A DNA stretch of 64,000 bases from Ornatilinea apprima (GCF_001306115.1 NZ_LGCL01000041.1:62001-126000), one strand, 5' to 3'; shown: positions 17,256-25,754, counted from the stretch's first letter. A program made the numbers and translations. The notes: generated by a model not told the origin, from the letters alone.

Positions 17256-18482
17256 ATGTTACGCTCAATGTTTACCGCCATCAGCGCCTTGAACCTGCAC
17301 CAGGATTACCTGGACGTCATTTCCGATAACCTGGCCAACGCCAACACCACCGGTTTCAAATCCAGCCGGGTCGTCTTCCAGGATCTGCTCTCTGAAGTCA
17401 TCAGTCCAGGGGCTGCCCCGGCTGGCTCCAAAGGCGGCGTCAACCCCACTCAAATCGGTCTAGGCGCGCAATTGGGCTACATCGCCCCTGTGTTCACCCA
17501 GGGTATGACACAAAGCACCGGCCGCAACCTCGACTGCGCCATTCAGGGCGAAGGTTTCTTCATCTTTGACCAGGGCCTCGACCGCCGTTACTCTCGCGAT
17601 GGCTCTTTCACCGTTGACGCCAGCGGCTACCTGGTCAGCTCTTCCTCTGGTTTGCGCGTGCAGGGCTGGCAGAACCCCAATCCCGGCGCCACCACTCTCG
17701 ATACCAACGCTGGCATTGGCGAAATCATCATCCCGCTCGATAACACCATCGCCCGCGAAACCGCGACCGTCAGACTGGGCGGTAACCTCGATTCCGAAAC
17801 AGCAATCGACGGTATTGTCAACACCTCTTTCACCGTCTTTGATTCGATGGGCGTCACTCACAATCCGGCAGTGCGCTTTACCCGCACTGGCGCCAATACC
17901 TGGAGCTGGACGGCGACCAGCCCGGCTGGCGTCACGGGTTCTGGCACAGTAACATTCGACAGCTCCGGTCATGTTTCTGCCACCAATCCAGCGACTTCCA
18001 CCATCACCTTCCCGGGAAGCACTGGCGCGGAACAGGTAGATTTCACGGTAGATATGACCGACATCACCATGCTGGCCAACTCCAACAGTGTGGCTTCCAC
18101 CTTCCAGGACGGTCTGGCCGCCGGTTCAGTCTCCGATATTTATATTGCCCAGAACACGGGTCAGGTCTATGCCGTGTATTCCAACGGCCTGAAAGAACTG
18201 GTTGGGCAGGTGGCTCTGGCTTCATTCACCAATCCCAGTGGTCTTATCCGCGATGGCGGCAACTATTTCATGATCGGTCTGAACAGCGGCGAACCGGCCA
18301 TCAGCGCGGCCGACTCGGCTGGCAAAGGCAAGATCATGACCAGCAGCCTGGAAGCCTCCAATGTAGACATGGCGCAGGAATTCACCAACATGATTTTGGC
18401 GCAGCGCGGTTTTCAGGCTTCGTCTCGCGTGATCAGCACTTCAGATGAAATTCTGCAAGAGCTGGTCAACTTGAAACGCTAG
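17256..18482 (+). CDS. flgE: Flagellar hook protein FlgE
   Basis: 408 residues. The N-terminal rod/hook domain has SDNLANANTTGFKSSR, the central region is a beta-rich FlgE domain, and the C-terminal helix contains SSLEASNVDMAQEFTNMILAQRGFQASSR. FlgE polymerises to form the flexible hook between rod and filament. It is the last gene of the long operon beginning at flgC and is followed 13 nt later by a strong terminator. Confidence 0.95.
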   Translation: MLRSMFTAISALNLHQDYLDVISDNLANANTTGFKSSRVVFQDLLSEVISPGAAPAGSKGGVNPTQIGLGAQLGYIAPVFTQGMTQSTGRNLDCAIQGEGFFIFDQGLDRRYSRDGSFTVDASGYLVSSSSGLRVQGWQNPNPGATTLDTNAGIGEIIIPLDNTIARETATVRLGGNLDSETAIDGIVNTSFTVFDSMGVTHNPAVRFTRTGANTWSWTATSPAGVTGSGTVTFDSSGHVSATNPATSTITFPGSTGAEQVDFTVDMTDITMLANSNSVASTFQDGLAAGSVSDIYIAQNTGQVYAVYSNGLKELVGQVALASFTNPSGLIRDGGNYFMIGLNSGEPAISAADSAGKGKIMTSSLEASNVDMAQEFTNMILAQRGFQASSRVISTSDEILQELVNLKR

Positions 18483-18495
18483 CAGTAGTGATGAA

Positions 18496-18528
18496 GGGGC
18501 TGGCAGGATGCCTGCCAGCCCCGTTTTA
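18496..18528 (+). terminator. Rho-independent terminator after flgE
   Basis: GGGGCTGGCAGG (18496-18507) pairs perfectly with CCTGCCAGCCCC (18511-18522) over a 3-nt ATG loop, followed by GTTTTA. The 12-bp stem closes the flgC-to-flgE operon. Confidence 0.88.
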
Positions 18529-18549
18529 CCCCGGTAAGGGACCGGTAGC

Positions 18550-19902
18550 ATGTATATTTCTGGCCCCAATCTTCCTTCTCAAACCACCACACCGCTCGAT
18601 AACAGCGAAGTCAATCTCCGCGCCAACCAGCAAATCGAAGCGCAGGTGCTGCGCGTAAACGGCCAGCAGGTGGTCATCTCGGTGCAGGGCGTGCCCGTTG
18701 TGGCGCGTATGACCTCCGCCGAACAGGCCGCCGTGCTGGTAGAGCACCGTCTGGCTCGCTTCATCGTCCAGGACGTAGACAATAAAACCCTCGTTCTGCA
18801 GTTGGTCTCTGCCGATGCGAACACCCAGCAGGCGCCCGCCGTGCGCATTGCCCCCGCGGACCTGACCGCCACCCTGCTCGACCAGGCCGGTATCGCCCTC
18901 ACCCAATCCAATCTTGCCGCGGCGCGCGCCGCCCTGGGCCAGGGCTTGCTGCTCACTCCCGCCCTCATTCACGAACTGACCCAGGCGCTGGAGCAGCTTC
19001 CGAAATGGACCGAGCAAGATGCGCGCATCGCCGCCGCTCTCAAAGCCGCCGGTCTTCCCATCACCCCCGAATCAATCCGTCTGGCGCAGTCAACGCCCGC
19101 CGCCCTGCTGGAAAGCTTTAACAACCTGGCCCAGCAGCTGCGCGGCCTGCTTTCCCGCTCCGGCCTACCACAAGACCTCTACCAGCAGGCCCTGCGCGCC
19201 GAGGCGTCTTTACGCTCGCTCATTCTACAGGCCGGCAGCCCCGAAGAACTCCAACAAGCCTTGAAAGACATCACCAGTCGTTTGGGTAAGTCCCTGGAAA
19301 ACAGCCTGCTGTGCCAAATCAACCAGACCGCCAACGGTGAAAGCGCCCTGTCTGAGCTTTCCCGCCTGCGCGCCATGCTGGGCCAAAGCCGCTTCGCCCT
19401 GACCGAATCGCTTGACCGCTTTATGGAAACGGTGCGCTGGAACCACTTTATGAATATCCCCGAGAACGGCCCCCTGCAGCGCGCCATCTGGACCGGGGTG
19501 GATATTCCCATCCTGCTGCCGGCCCACCCCCAGGGTCAGCCCGACCAGAACCAGCTTTCCAGCCTGCATATCCGCGTCGCCGGCGACCCCGACGCTGATC
19601 ACCTCGCCGTTAACCCGGCCTACACCCGCCTGGTGATCCAAACCGAGCTGCCAGGTGGTGAAATTCTGAGTGTAGACCTTTCCATGGTGCATCACCAGGT
19701 GAATGCCGAAGTAACCTCCACCGACACGGAAGTGGGAGAAATAGCCGAAGAACTGCTGCCCACCCTGCAAGACGGTCTCTCTCACCATGGATTTCAAATC
19801 GTTTCCAGCAGCTTCAAAATCAAGCACAACGCGTCTGGAGAAGAAATTAAACGCTTTCACCCGCTGAACCTGCGCTTGAAACCGGTGAATTTGAAGGTGT
19901 AA
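18550..19902 (+). CDS. Second FliK-like hook-length control protein (YlqG-like)
   Basis: 450 residues. The N-terminal third has a small beta domain (EAQVLRVNGQQVVISVQGVP). The middle is Leu/Ala/Gln-rich and helical, and the C-terminal third resembles a hook-length control domain (ILSVDLSMVHHQVNAEVTST region, then LLPTLQDGLSHHGF). In Bacillus, a similar large FliK-like gene (ylqG) directly precedes a small FlhB C-domain gene (ylqH), and here the next gene is exactly such a protein 2 nt away. The pair may modulate export specificity. It lies after the flgE terminator, so it needs its own promoter, which I did not find. Confidence 0.65.
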   Translation: MYISGPNLPSQTTTPLDNSEVNLRANQQIEAQVLRVNGQQVVISVQGVPVVARMTSAEQAAVLVEHRLARFIVQDVDNKTLVLQLVSADANTQQAPAVRIAPADLTATLLDQAGIALTQSNLAAARAALGQGLLLTPALIHELTQALEQLPKWTEQDARIAAALKAAGLPITPESIRLAQSTPAALLESFNNLAQQLRGLLSRSGLPQDLYQQALRAEASLRSLILQAGSPEELQQALKDITSRLGKSLENSLLCQINQTANGESALSELSRLRAMLGQSRFALTESLDRFMETVRWNHFMNIPENGPLQRAIWTGVDIPILLPAHPQGQPDQNQLSSLHIRVAGDPDADHLAVNPAYTRLVIQTELPGGEILSVDLSMVHHQVNAEVTSTDTEVGEIAEELLPTLQDGLSHHGFQIVSSSFKIKHNASGEEIKRFHPLNLRLKPVNLKV

Positions 19903-19904
19903 GC

Positions 19905-20207
19905 ATGCATCCTCGCCTGGTCTATCTCAAACAACAACAGCAGCAGCGCGCCGCCGCCCTGGGCTACAACCCCGAAAGTGACGAAGCGCCCAAAGTGCTG
20001 GCCAGCGGCAAAGGCCTGATGGCGGAAAAAATCATCGCCATTGCCAAAGAAAAAGGCATTCCCATCAAAGAAGACCCCCTGCTGGCAGCCGCCCTGGCCG
20101 AAGTGGATATTGGCGCCACCATTCCCCCCGAACTGTACGCTGTGGTGGCCGAAGTAATTGCCTATGTCTACCGCATTCAAAACCAGAAGCTGAAACGCAA
20201 AGAATAA
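19905..20207 (+). CDS. Stand-alone FlhB cytoplasmic-domain protein (FhlX/YlqH-like)
   Basis: 100 residues. It aligns with the FlhB C-terminal cytoplasmic domain, matching the part after the autocleavage site: PKVLASGKGLMAEKIIAIAK, then IPPELYAVVAEVIAYVYRI. The NPTH cleavage motif is absent, and no membrane helix is present. Such short homologues can partly replace the cleaved FlhB fragment and affect export in some bacteria. The full-length FlhB is encoded at 30394-31464. It starts 2 nt after the FliK-like gene and ends at a bidirectional terminator shared with csrA. Confidence 0.85.
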   Translation: MHPRLVYLKQQQQQRAAALGYNPESDEAPKVLASGKGLMAEKIIAIAKEKGIPIKEDPLLAAALAEVDIGATIPPELYAVVAEVIAYVYRIQNQKLKRKE

Positions 20208-20233
20208 AAAAAGCGAGGTTCACTCGCTTTTTT
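20206..20233. terminator. Bidirectional terminator between the FhlX-like gene and csrA
   Basis: A7 (20206-20212), GCGAG (20213-20217), loop GTTCA, CTCGC (20223-20227), T6 (20228-20233). The A- and T-runs on either side let it act for both converging transcripts. It overlaps the final codons of csrA and the stop of the FhlX-like gene. Confidence 0.8.
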
Positions 20234-20504
20234 GCTCCTCCGTTTTTGCGTCTGGCGGCGGCTCGGCTTCGCTCAACATGCGCCGCAGTTCCTTAAAGGC
20301 TTCCGGCTCTGGCCCCTGCTCCAGGCGCTCTTTAATTTTGTTCTGCGCCACCACCGCCTGGTACACTTCCTCGCGCAGAATCGGAATCTCCTGCGGGGCA
20401 GCAATACCAATTTTCACTTTATCCCCCTCAATGCCAAGAATGGTGACAACAATGTCGTCACCAATCATTAATGATTCATCTTTTCGCCGTGTCAGTACAA
20501 GCAT
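20220..20504 (-). CDS. csrA: Carbon storage regulator CsrA (long C-terminus)
   Basis: 94 residues. The first 60 are canonical CsrA: MLVLTRRKDESLMIGDDI, VKIGIAAPQEIPILREEVYQ. CsrA dimers bind GGA motifs in mRNA leaders and usually repress translation. The C-terminal tail of about 30 residues (Glu/Pro-rich, ending KTEEQKSE) makes it longer than most homologues (61-75). It is the last gene after flgL in a flgM-flgN-flgK-flgL-csrA operon, as in Bacillus, but the antagonist fliW normally beside it is not in the window. The flagellin leader carries a matching GGA hairpin, which is the likely target. The ribosome site is weak. Confidence 0.95.
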   Translation of the reverse strand: MLVLTRRKDESLMIGDDIVVTILGIEGDKVKIGIAAPQEIPILREEVYQAVVAQNKIKERLEQGPEPEAFKELRRMLSEAEPPPDAKTEEQKSE

Positions 20505-20522
20505 GGATCTTGATTTTTACCT

Positions 20523-21431
20523 TTAGCGCAGCACCTCAAACAGGTTCATCGCCGAGATGGCCCGCTGGCCCACCTCTAAAACGGTTTGGAACACCGATTC
20601 CTGGTTGCGCATGAGCGAGATTGCTTCTATCATATCAGCATCTTCGTTTTTATTCAACACGGCGTTTAATTGCAGCTTGGTTTTTTCCAGATTGGTCATG
20701 GTGGTTTCCAACTGACGCTGGCGGGCGGCATTGGTGGCGCGGAACTGGTTGATCTGGTCATACGCGCCCTGCAGGTCTCCGAGCGCGTCTTGAATGGCAG
20801 TGTTGTCATTGGCATTCAGCGCGTCTCGCGCCGTGACCAGCGCCTCCATAAAGCCGCGGAATGCGCTCTCGCCATTGGTATTAATGGTAAATGTGTAACC
20901 GGGGCTTACATCGCGGCGCATTTCACCCGCATCACCATCAAAATTAATCACCTCTTCCAACACGCCGTCACCATTGGTATCGACCATGCTGGTGCTGAAG
21001 GGCTTGTCTTGAATCTGATGCCCACCAAAAATAAACTGGCCCATGTGAGTGGAATTGCCAATCTCAATCGCGCTTTTCAGCAGACCATCCATCTCAATCG
21101 CCATCTGCTGGCGTTCTTGCGGCCCATAGGTATCGTTGGCGCCTTTTTGCGCCAGCACCACCGCTTTATCGGCTGCGTCAATCATCTGACCAAACGCGTC
21201 TTCAGTGGCGGTTACCCAGTCGTGCGAGGTTTTGGCTGTGGTGTAATACGATTCATTGATTTCCAGCGTGCCGCGCACATTCATCGAGAGAGAGGCTCTC
21301 CCCGGCGCTTCAGACGCGTATTCAAACTCCTTGCCTGAAGCCACCTTATTTTGAAGAACATGCAATCTCTCTTTGTTCATTGCCATATTTTGAATGGCAT
21401 TGTCCATCATCATCCGCTCTGTAACGCGCAT
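20523..21431 (-). CDS. flgL: Hook-filament junction protein FlgL
   Basis: 302 residues, related to flagellin: N-terminal MRVTERMMMDNAIQNMAMNK with a following QNKVASGKEFEYASEAPGRA, and a C-terminal helix ending ISAMNLFEVLR. It forms the second junction layer between hook and filament. AGGTG precedes the start. It lies downstream of flgK, 46 nt away, in the sigma-28-driven operon. The length is usual (about 300). Confidence 0.93.
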   Translation of the reverse strand: MRVTERMMMDNAIQNMAMNKERLHVLQNKVASGKEFEYASEAPGRASLSMNVRGTLEINESYYTTAKTSHDWVTATEDAFGQMIDAADKAVVLAQKGANDTYGPQERQQMAIEMDGLLKSAIEIGNSTHMGQFIFGGHQIQDKPFSTSMVDTNGDGVLEEVINFDGDAGEMRRDVSPGYTFTINTNGESAFRGFMEALVTARDALNANDNTAIQDALGDLQGAYDQINQFRATNAARQRQLETTMTNLEKTKLQLNAVLNKNEDADMIEAISLMRNQESVFQTVLEVGQRAISAMNLFEVLR

Positions 21432-21476
21432 ACTTCACCTCACTCGATTCAACAACTTGACCGCTTCCTTAATTGA

Positions 21477-22877
21477 CTACCTGCCAGCCTGGCCCATCTG
21501 GTTAATGATAATGTCCAACAGTTCATCGAAAACGTTCATCATCCGGGTCGCCGCCTGATAAGCGCGCTGCGACTTCACCAGATTCGCGGCCTCTTCATCC
21601 AGAGAAACGCCGCTCACCGACTCGCGCTGGTTAGAAATCGCGTCCGCCACAATTTTCCGGTCGGTGGCGTTGGTCTTGGCGCGCTGCACCTCAATGCCGA
21701 AATTGGTCACCTGGTTGTTGTAATACGCATTGAAGGTGGTGCCGCTCATGACCTCTTCCTGATAGACGTTGAACAACAGGCGCGCGTTTTCGCCGTCTCC
21801 GGCCGCGCCACTCACGCTGGAAGCGGCGATATTGGCCAGGTCAGCGCGAATTTCGTCGCTGATTTTGAAGGTTGCCGCGTCGGTGCCTTCAAAGAAATCG
21901 ACCAGGTGCGACCCATTCGAGCCGTAGCCCTGCTGGTGCACCTCATTGATGCGCTCCATCAATTTGGTCGCCAGCGCGTCCAGCCCGGCCTTTTGCTGCG
22001 GAATGAACACATCCCGCGCCTCAAACAGACCGGTCAGCTCCCCGTCTGACGGAACAAACTCCGTTCCATCCGCGGTCCATCGAATTTCCATCAGGCCTTC
22101 AGCGTTGGGATAATACTCAATCGCATTGTAGGTGTTCCCCGTAACAATCGAGTGCCCCGACACATTGACCATCACGCTCCCATCATCCTGATAGTGAGCC
22201 GTCGCGCCAGCTATCTCCGCCAGGCGGTCCAACAGCACGTCGCGCTGATCCATATAGTCATTGGGCTGATCGCCCATCGAACGCACCCGCGTAATCTCGC
22301 CGTTCAGGGTAGCCAGTTGCGCGGTGAGGGAATTGATTTCATCCACCCGCTGCCGGATAGTCAAATCCTGATCCTTTTGCAGGGAATCCAGGCGCACCGA
22401 GCGGGTGTTGAACGCGTCGGTCAGCGTAACAGCGATGTCGCGCAGATTGGTGCGCAGGCTCAGATTGCTGGGATCGGCGCTCAACGCCTGCCATCCCGCC
22501 CAGAAATTATTCAATTTGGTCAGCAGACCATCGGTAGAGGTCTCTGCCATCACAAATTCCACCTGCTGCAAAATTTCGCTTTCCAGTTCCCAGCGCTTCT
22601 GGTGAGACGTCTCTGCGCGGTAGCGGATATCGAAGAACTCCATCGTCACGCGGCGAATGCGGTCTACTTCCACCCCTGTGCCATTCTGAGCGGCGCCCAG
22701 GCCGCGTTCCAGGCCCAAAGAGCTGGACGAAGGCGCAGAGGCCTGCAGCATCACTTCCTGGCGGTGATAGCCGGGGGTGTTGACATTGGCGACGTTGTGC
22801 TGAATCGTCTCAATCGCCTGTTGGTGGCTCATCATCGCCCGAAAGGCCATATTGATACCAGAGAAGAGGTTTGGCAT
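21477..22877 (-). CDS. flgK: Hook-filament junction protein FlgK
   Basis: 466 residues. The N-terminus has the FlgK signature (HNVANVNTPGYHRQEVML) and the C-terminus carries SGVSLDEEAANLVKSQRAYQAATRMM, diagnostic for FlgK. It is the first junction protein joining hook to FlgL and filament. The middle is somewhat short compared with proteobacterial FlgK (about 550). FlgN, its chaperone, is encoded immediately upstream, 14 nt away. Confidence 0.95.
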   Translation of the reverse strand: MPNLFSGINMAFRAMMSHQQAIETIQHNVANVNTPGYHRQEVMLQASAPSSSSLGLERGLGAAQNGTGVEVDRIRRVTMEFFDIRYRAETSHQKRWELESEILQQVEFVMAETSTDGLLTKLNNFWAGWQALSADPSNLSLRTNLRDIAVTLTDAFNTRSVRLDSLQKDQDLTIRQRVDEINSLTAQLATLNGEITRVRSMGDQPNDYMDQRDVLLDRLAEIAGATAHYQDDGSVMVNVSGHSIVTGNTYNAIEYYPNAEGLMEIRWTADGTEFVPSDGELTGLFEARDVFIPQQKAGLDALATKLMERINEVHQQGYGSNGSHLVDFFEGTDAATFKISDEIRADLANIAASSVSGAAGDGENARLLFNVYQEEVMSGTTFNAYYNNQVTNFGIEVQRAKTNATDRKIVADAISNQRESVSGVSLDEEAANLVKSQRAYQAATRMMNVFDELLDIIINQMGQAGR

Positions 22878-22891
22878 CTTAAAATTCCTCT

Positions 22892-23410
22892 TTACACTCG
22901 TTGGTCAATCGCGCGGGTTGCCCAACTATCCACGCGGCGGGCAGCGCCGGGGTAAGAGTAAGCAACTTCTGGCGCGCTGACGTTCAGTAAAAACATCTGT
23001 GTCGCTTCCAGCCACTCAATCGCCGTGCGGGCCATCACCTGGTTGCCCATGTTCAGCTCGCGGGCCTGCTCCACCAGAGCCAGAATGCCCTCATTCAAGC
23101 GGTAGAAGCGCTCGGCTGCCACTGTCTCCAGCACGGTCAAAATTTCGTCCAAACCGGCTCGCTGCAGTTTTAGCCCTAAAGCCGCTGCCAACTCTTCAGT
23201 CAGCATGCGGCGATCTTCTTCCATCAGTCCCAATTGGTCCAGAACAGATTCTTTCTGTTCGACCACATTCATCAATTCATCGGTGCGGTGATCCAAAATC
23301 AGCTCGCGCTCAATTTTGGAGATATTGATCAGAGTCTCGAGCGTGCGAAACTGCTTGACCAGCAAAGCCTCAAGAGAATTGACTTTGATCGTTTGTTGTT
23401 GGTGGTCCAT
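22892..23410 (-). CDS. flgN: Flagellar export chaperone FlgN
   Basis: 172 residues, almost entirely helical and Leu/Glu-rich, with the FlgN pattern of an early LEALLVKQFRTLETL and a central EQKESVLDQLGLMEEDRR. FlgN binds FlgK and FlgL C-termini in the cytosol before export. It lies between flgM and flgK with 12-14 nt gaps. The assignment depends on pattern plus context; the family is divergent. Confidence 0.88.
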   Translation of the reverse strand: MDHQQQTIKVNSLEALLVKQFRTLETLINISKIERELILDHRTDELMNVVEQKESVLDQLGLMEEDRRMLTEELAAALGLKLQRAGLDEILTVLETVAAERFYRLNEGILALVEQARELNMGNQVMARTAIEWLEATQMFLLNVSAPEVAYSYPGAARRVDSWATRAIDQRV

Positions 23411-23422
23411 CGGTTTATCCCG

Positions 23423-23719
23423 TTACACATCGCGCAACCGGGAAAGCATTGCCTCGGCGAGTTTTTCGATCGGCACCGTGTATGTGCCGTTTTCGACCTG
23501 CTCTTTAATCCGATTCACTCGCTCTGTGTCTGCTGCCGGGCTGCTTTTGAAGGCGTCTTTGGCTTTCGTCAAAGTGCGCGCCTGTTCCGATAGTTCCGCG
23601 CGGTCTTTCGACCCGGAAACCTGCTGTGAATTCTCAGCGTTGGGTGCCTTTTCAGCCTGGCGAATTCGATCTGCTTGGTTGGCAGAAACGGAATTTAGCG
23701 AATTGTTCTCCACTTTCAT
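23423..23719 (-). CDS. flgM: Anti-sigma-28 factor FlgM
   Basis: 98 residues from the ATG at 23719, chosen because GGAGG lies 8 nt upstream; a start at 23743 has no ribosome site. The N-terminal half is Asn/Ser/Gln-rich and likely disordered, and the C-terminal half has the sigma-binding helices (RVNRIKEQVENGTYTVPIEK, LAEAMLSRLRDV). FlgM holds FliA inactive until hook completion, then is exported. It is first in its operon and has its own near-perfect sigma-28 promoter, which would give FliA-FlgM negative feedback. Confidence 0.93.
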   Translation of the reverse strand: MKVENNSLNSVSANQADRIRQAEKAPNAENSQQVSGSKDRAELSEQARTLTKAKDAFKSSPAADTERVNRIKEQVENGTYTVPIEKLAEAMLSRLRDV

Positions 23720-23766
23720 CTGGTAGCCTCCAGGTATTCTCATAATCTTTACTTTCTCACTATATA

Positions 23767-23793
23767 CTATCGGCTGTCTTTACGAGAACTTTA
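23767..23793 (-). promoter_or_regulatory. Sigma-28 promoter of the flgM-flgN-flgK-flgL-csrA operon
   Basis: Read on the minus strand: TAAAGTTC (23793-23786), 11-nt spacer, GCCGATAG (23774-23767). It matches 14 of 16 consensus positions with exact spacing. The -35 begins in the stop codon of the upstream flgG gene. Transcription would start near 23760, about 40 nt before flgM. Confidence 0.92.
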
Positions 23794-24531
23794 CGCTTTT
23801 CGCATATTAATTGCGCCAGAAATCATCTCGTCCGTCTGTTGAAACGTGCGAGTAGACATTTCAAACGCGCGCTGCAGGGTGATCATGCGCGTTACCTCAT
23901 AGCTGAGATCCACATTCGACTGTTCAAGGGCGCGGGGAACAATCTGCCCCATGCCCTCTACGCCAGGTTGGCCAGCCTGGGCTTCGCCAGAAATTTCCGA
24001 TTCAAGCCAGATATTCTCTCCTTTGCGGGTTAAAGCGGTAGGGTTATCAAAACGGTACAATTCAAGTTGTCCAACAATCGTCCAGGTTTCACCCTGGCGC
24101 GCCATCACACTCCCATCCTGCGTGAAATGAATCTCTTCCACCCCATCCGGAATGTCGCCATCCCACACAATGGGGTAACCGGCGGAGTTGACCAAGTTGT
24201 TATCCGCGTCCACTTGAAACTGTCCATTGCGCGAATATCCCACCTCGCCGTCGCCCAGCTCCACCGCGAAGAAACCCTCGCCCGAAATCGCCACATCCAT
24301 CGGGTTGTCCGAATTGCGGATCGCGCCCTGCTCGGTCATCACCTGCGTAGAAGCGATATAGTTGCCTTCGCGAAAACCGCGGTCAAGCAGCTCCTGAAAA
24401 TTCAGGCGTGAGCGCTTGTAGCCAATCGTGTTGATGTTGGCCAGATTATTGCTCACATCATCCAGCTCCATCAGGCGCGCATACATATCCTGGCGGGAAA
24501 TATTAAGCGTGTGGAATAAATTGGATGCCAT
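23791..24531 (-). CDS. flgG: Flagellar distal rod protein FlgG-type
   Basis: 246 residues of the FlgF/FlgG rod family: N-terminal DDVSNNLANINTIGYKRSR and C-terminal LEQSNVDLSYEVTRMITLQR. Two rod paralogues lie in tandem here, as with flhO and flhP in Bacillus. I assign this second one as FlgG-type by order, but the F/G distinction is uncertain. The rod subunit is exported to form the distal drive shaft. Its stop codon doubles as part of the flgM promoter. Confidence 0.85.
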   Translation of the reverse strand: MASNLFHTLNISRQDMYARLMELDDVSNNLANINTIGYKRSRLNFQELLDRGFREGNYIASTQVMTEQGAIRNSDNPMDVAISGEGFFAVELGDGEVGYSRNGQFQVDADNNLVNSAGYPIVWDGDIPDGVEEIHFTQDGSVMARQGETWTIVGQLELYRFDNPTALTRKGENIWLESEISGEAQAGQPGVEGMGQIVPRALEQSNVDLSYEVTRMITLQRAFEMSTRTFQQTDEMISGAINMRKA

Positions 24532-24553
24532 ATTTACTTACCTCCTGGCCGGG

Positions 24554-25312
24554 TTAGCCAATGCGCCCCAATACACTGATCGAGCGCCCTAATAACTCAT
24601 CCTGATTCTGAACCATCTGCTGGGCTGCCTGGTAGCTGCGCAGAACCTCCACCATGTGAGTCATTAATCGCGTTGGGTTGGCGTTCGATGATTCCAGGTA
24701 GCCCTGCAGCACCACCCCGCCGTCTTCCGTGCCGGGCGCGGCGCTCGATTCAAAGTAATTGCCGGCTGTGCGGGTCAGCACAGCTCCCGGGTCTTCAAAC
24801 ACGGCGATGCCCAGGCTGCCGGCCTCTTCTCCGTTGACCGAGATCAATCCCTCGCGTGAGACCGAAACAATCCCCTGGTCAATCGTGATCGGCTGTCCAT
24901 TGTCGCTCAGGTACGGAAAGCCGTCCACCGTTACCAACTGGCCTTCCGCGTCGCGCACCATGCGCCCGTCGCGAGTGTAGCGCTCGCCTTCAGGGGTTCG
25001 GATACGAAAGAAGCCAGTTCCTTCAATCGCCACATCCAGATCGTTGCCAGTGGCGTTCATCGCGCCCTGCGTAAAATCGATGGTATCTTCGGCCATTTCC
25101 ACACCCAGGCCAAGCGAACCCAGGTGGCGCAGCGAAGGGCTGCCCACCACGCCCGGAGTGGTGTAGGCTTCTGTGGTCATAAAATCTTCCATCGAAGTCA
25201 AAATCTGTTTGAACCCGGGCGTGTCAATATTGGCCACGTTGTGCGAAAGCACTTCCTGCCGGTACATTCCTGAAAGCATGGCCGATGCGGCCGCATAAAA
25301 GCCCTTGATCAT
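24554..25312 (-). CDS. flgF: Flagellar rod protein FlgF-type
   Basis: 252 residues with the rod N-terminus (LSHNVANIDTPGFKQ), a central domain with DLDVAIEGTGFFRI, and the C-terminal YLESSNANPTRLMTHMVEVL. The C-terminal helix fits both FlgF and FlgG. As the first of the tandem pair it is more likely FlgF-type. It overlaps the upstream HTH-protein gene by 4 nt (ATGA), which indicates translational coupling. Confidence 0.82.
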   Translation of the reverse strand: MIKGFYAAASAMLSGMYRQEVLSHNVANIDTPGFKQILTSMEDFMTTEAYTTPGVVGSPSLRHLGSLGLGVEMAEDTIDFTQGAMNATGNDLDVAIEGTGFFRIRTPEGERYTRDGRMVRDAEGQLVTVDGFPYLSDNGQPITIDQGIVSVSREGLISVNGEEAGSLGIAVFEDPGAVLTRTAGNYFESSAAPGTEDGGVVLQGYLESSNANPTRLMTHMVEVLRSYQAAQQMVQNQDELLGRSISVLGRIG

Positions 25313-25725
25313 GCGCTCACCTCATACTTTCCATAAGCCATCTGGCGCTGCACGCTGACCACCAGGCGCACTTCCTGGCGCGTCATGCCCAGCTGCCGGG
25401 CAATATCCAGGTCGCTCATTCCACCAGAAGCCATCGCCCGCACCATCTGGTTGCGCTCACCGATTTGCATGCTGGATGCCTGATGAGAACCGCCGTTCTG
25501 GCTCAAATTCAACAGGGTTTTGAAATCCTTTTGTCCCATCATGCCGCTCTGGCTGGGAGCCGCCACGCGGTTCTCCCGCGCGGTGGTAACCGCCTTTTGC
25601 AGGTTTTGTTCCACCGGCGCGAAGCGGCTGGCCTGTGCCTGGCGCCCGCTGCGCAAAGCGGTTTCGCGGGCCAGTTGGATCAAATTCAACGTATCGTTCA
25701 GCAATCCAGAGGTTATTTTTGTCAT
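25309..25725 (-). CDS. Small protein with a C-terminal HTH-like segment, downstream of fliA
   Basis: 138 residues, not confidently assigned. The N-terminal 60 residues are helical and Arg/Gln-rich, and 60-90 are Gly/Ser-rich. The C-terminal 45 show a helix-turn-helix pattern (MASGGMSDLDIARQLGMTRQEVRLVV). A similar tail occurs in small proteins encoded near sigD in Firmicutes (SwrB and the DUF6115 group). It has no membrane anchor, unlike SwrB. Its position between fliA and flgF argues for a flagellar regulatory or assembly role, and DNA binding is possible but unproven. Confidence 0.75.
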   Translation of the reverse strand: MTKITSGLLNDTLNLIQLARETALRSGRQAQASRFAPVEQNLQKAVTTARENRVAAPSQSGMMGQKDFKTLLNLSQNGGSHQASSMQIGERNQMVRAMASGGMSDLDIARQLGMTRQEVRLVVSVQRQMAYGKYEVSA

Positions 25726-25754
25726 GGCACTTTACTCTTCTATGCTTTCTGGCA

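Noticed and set aside
21165-21180. Minus-strand GCCGATAA inside flgL
   Set aside because: No -35 at 11 nt; coding-sequence coincidence.
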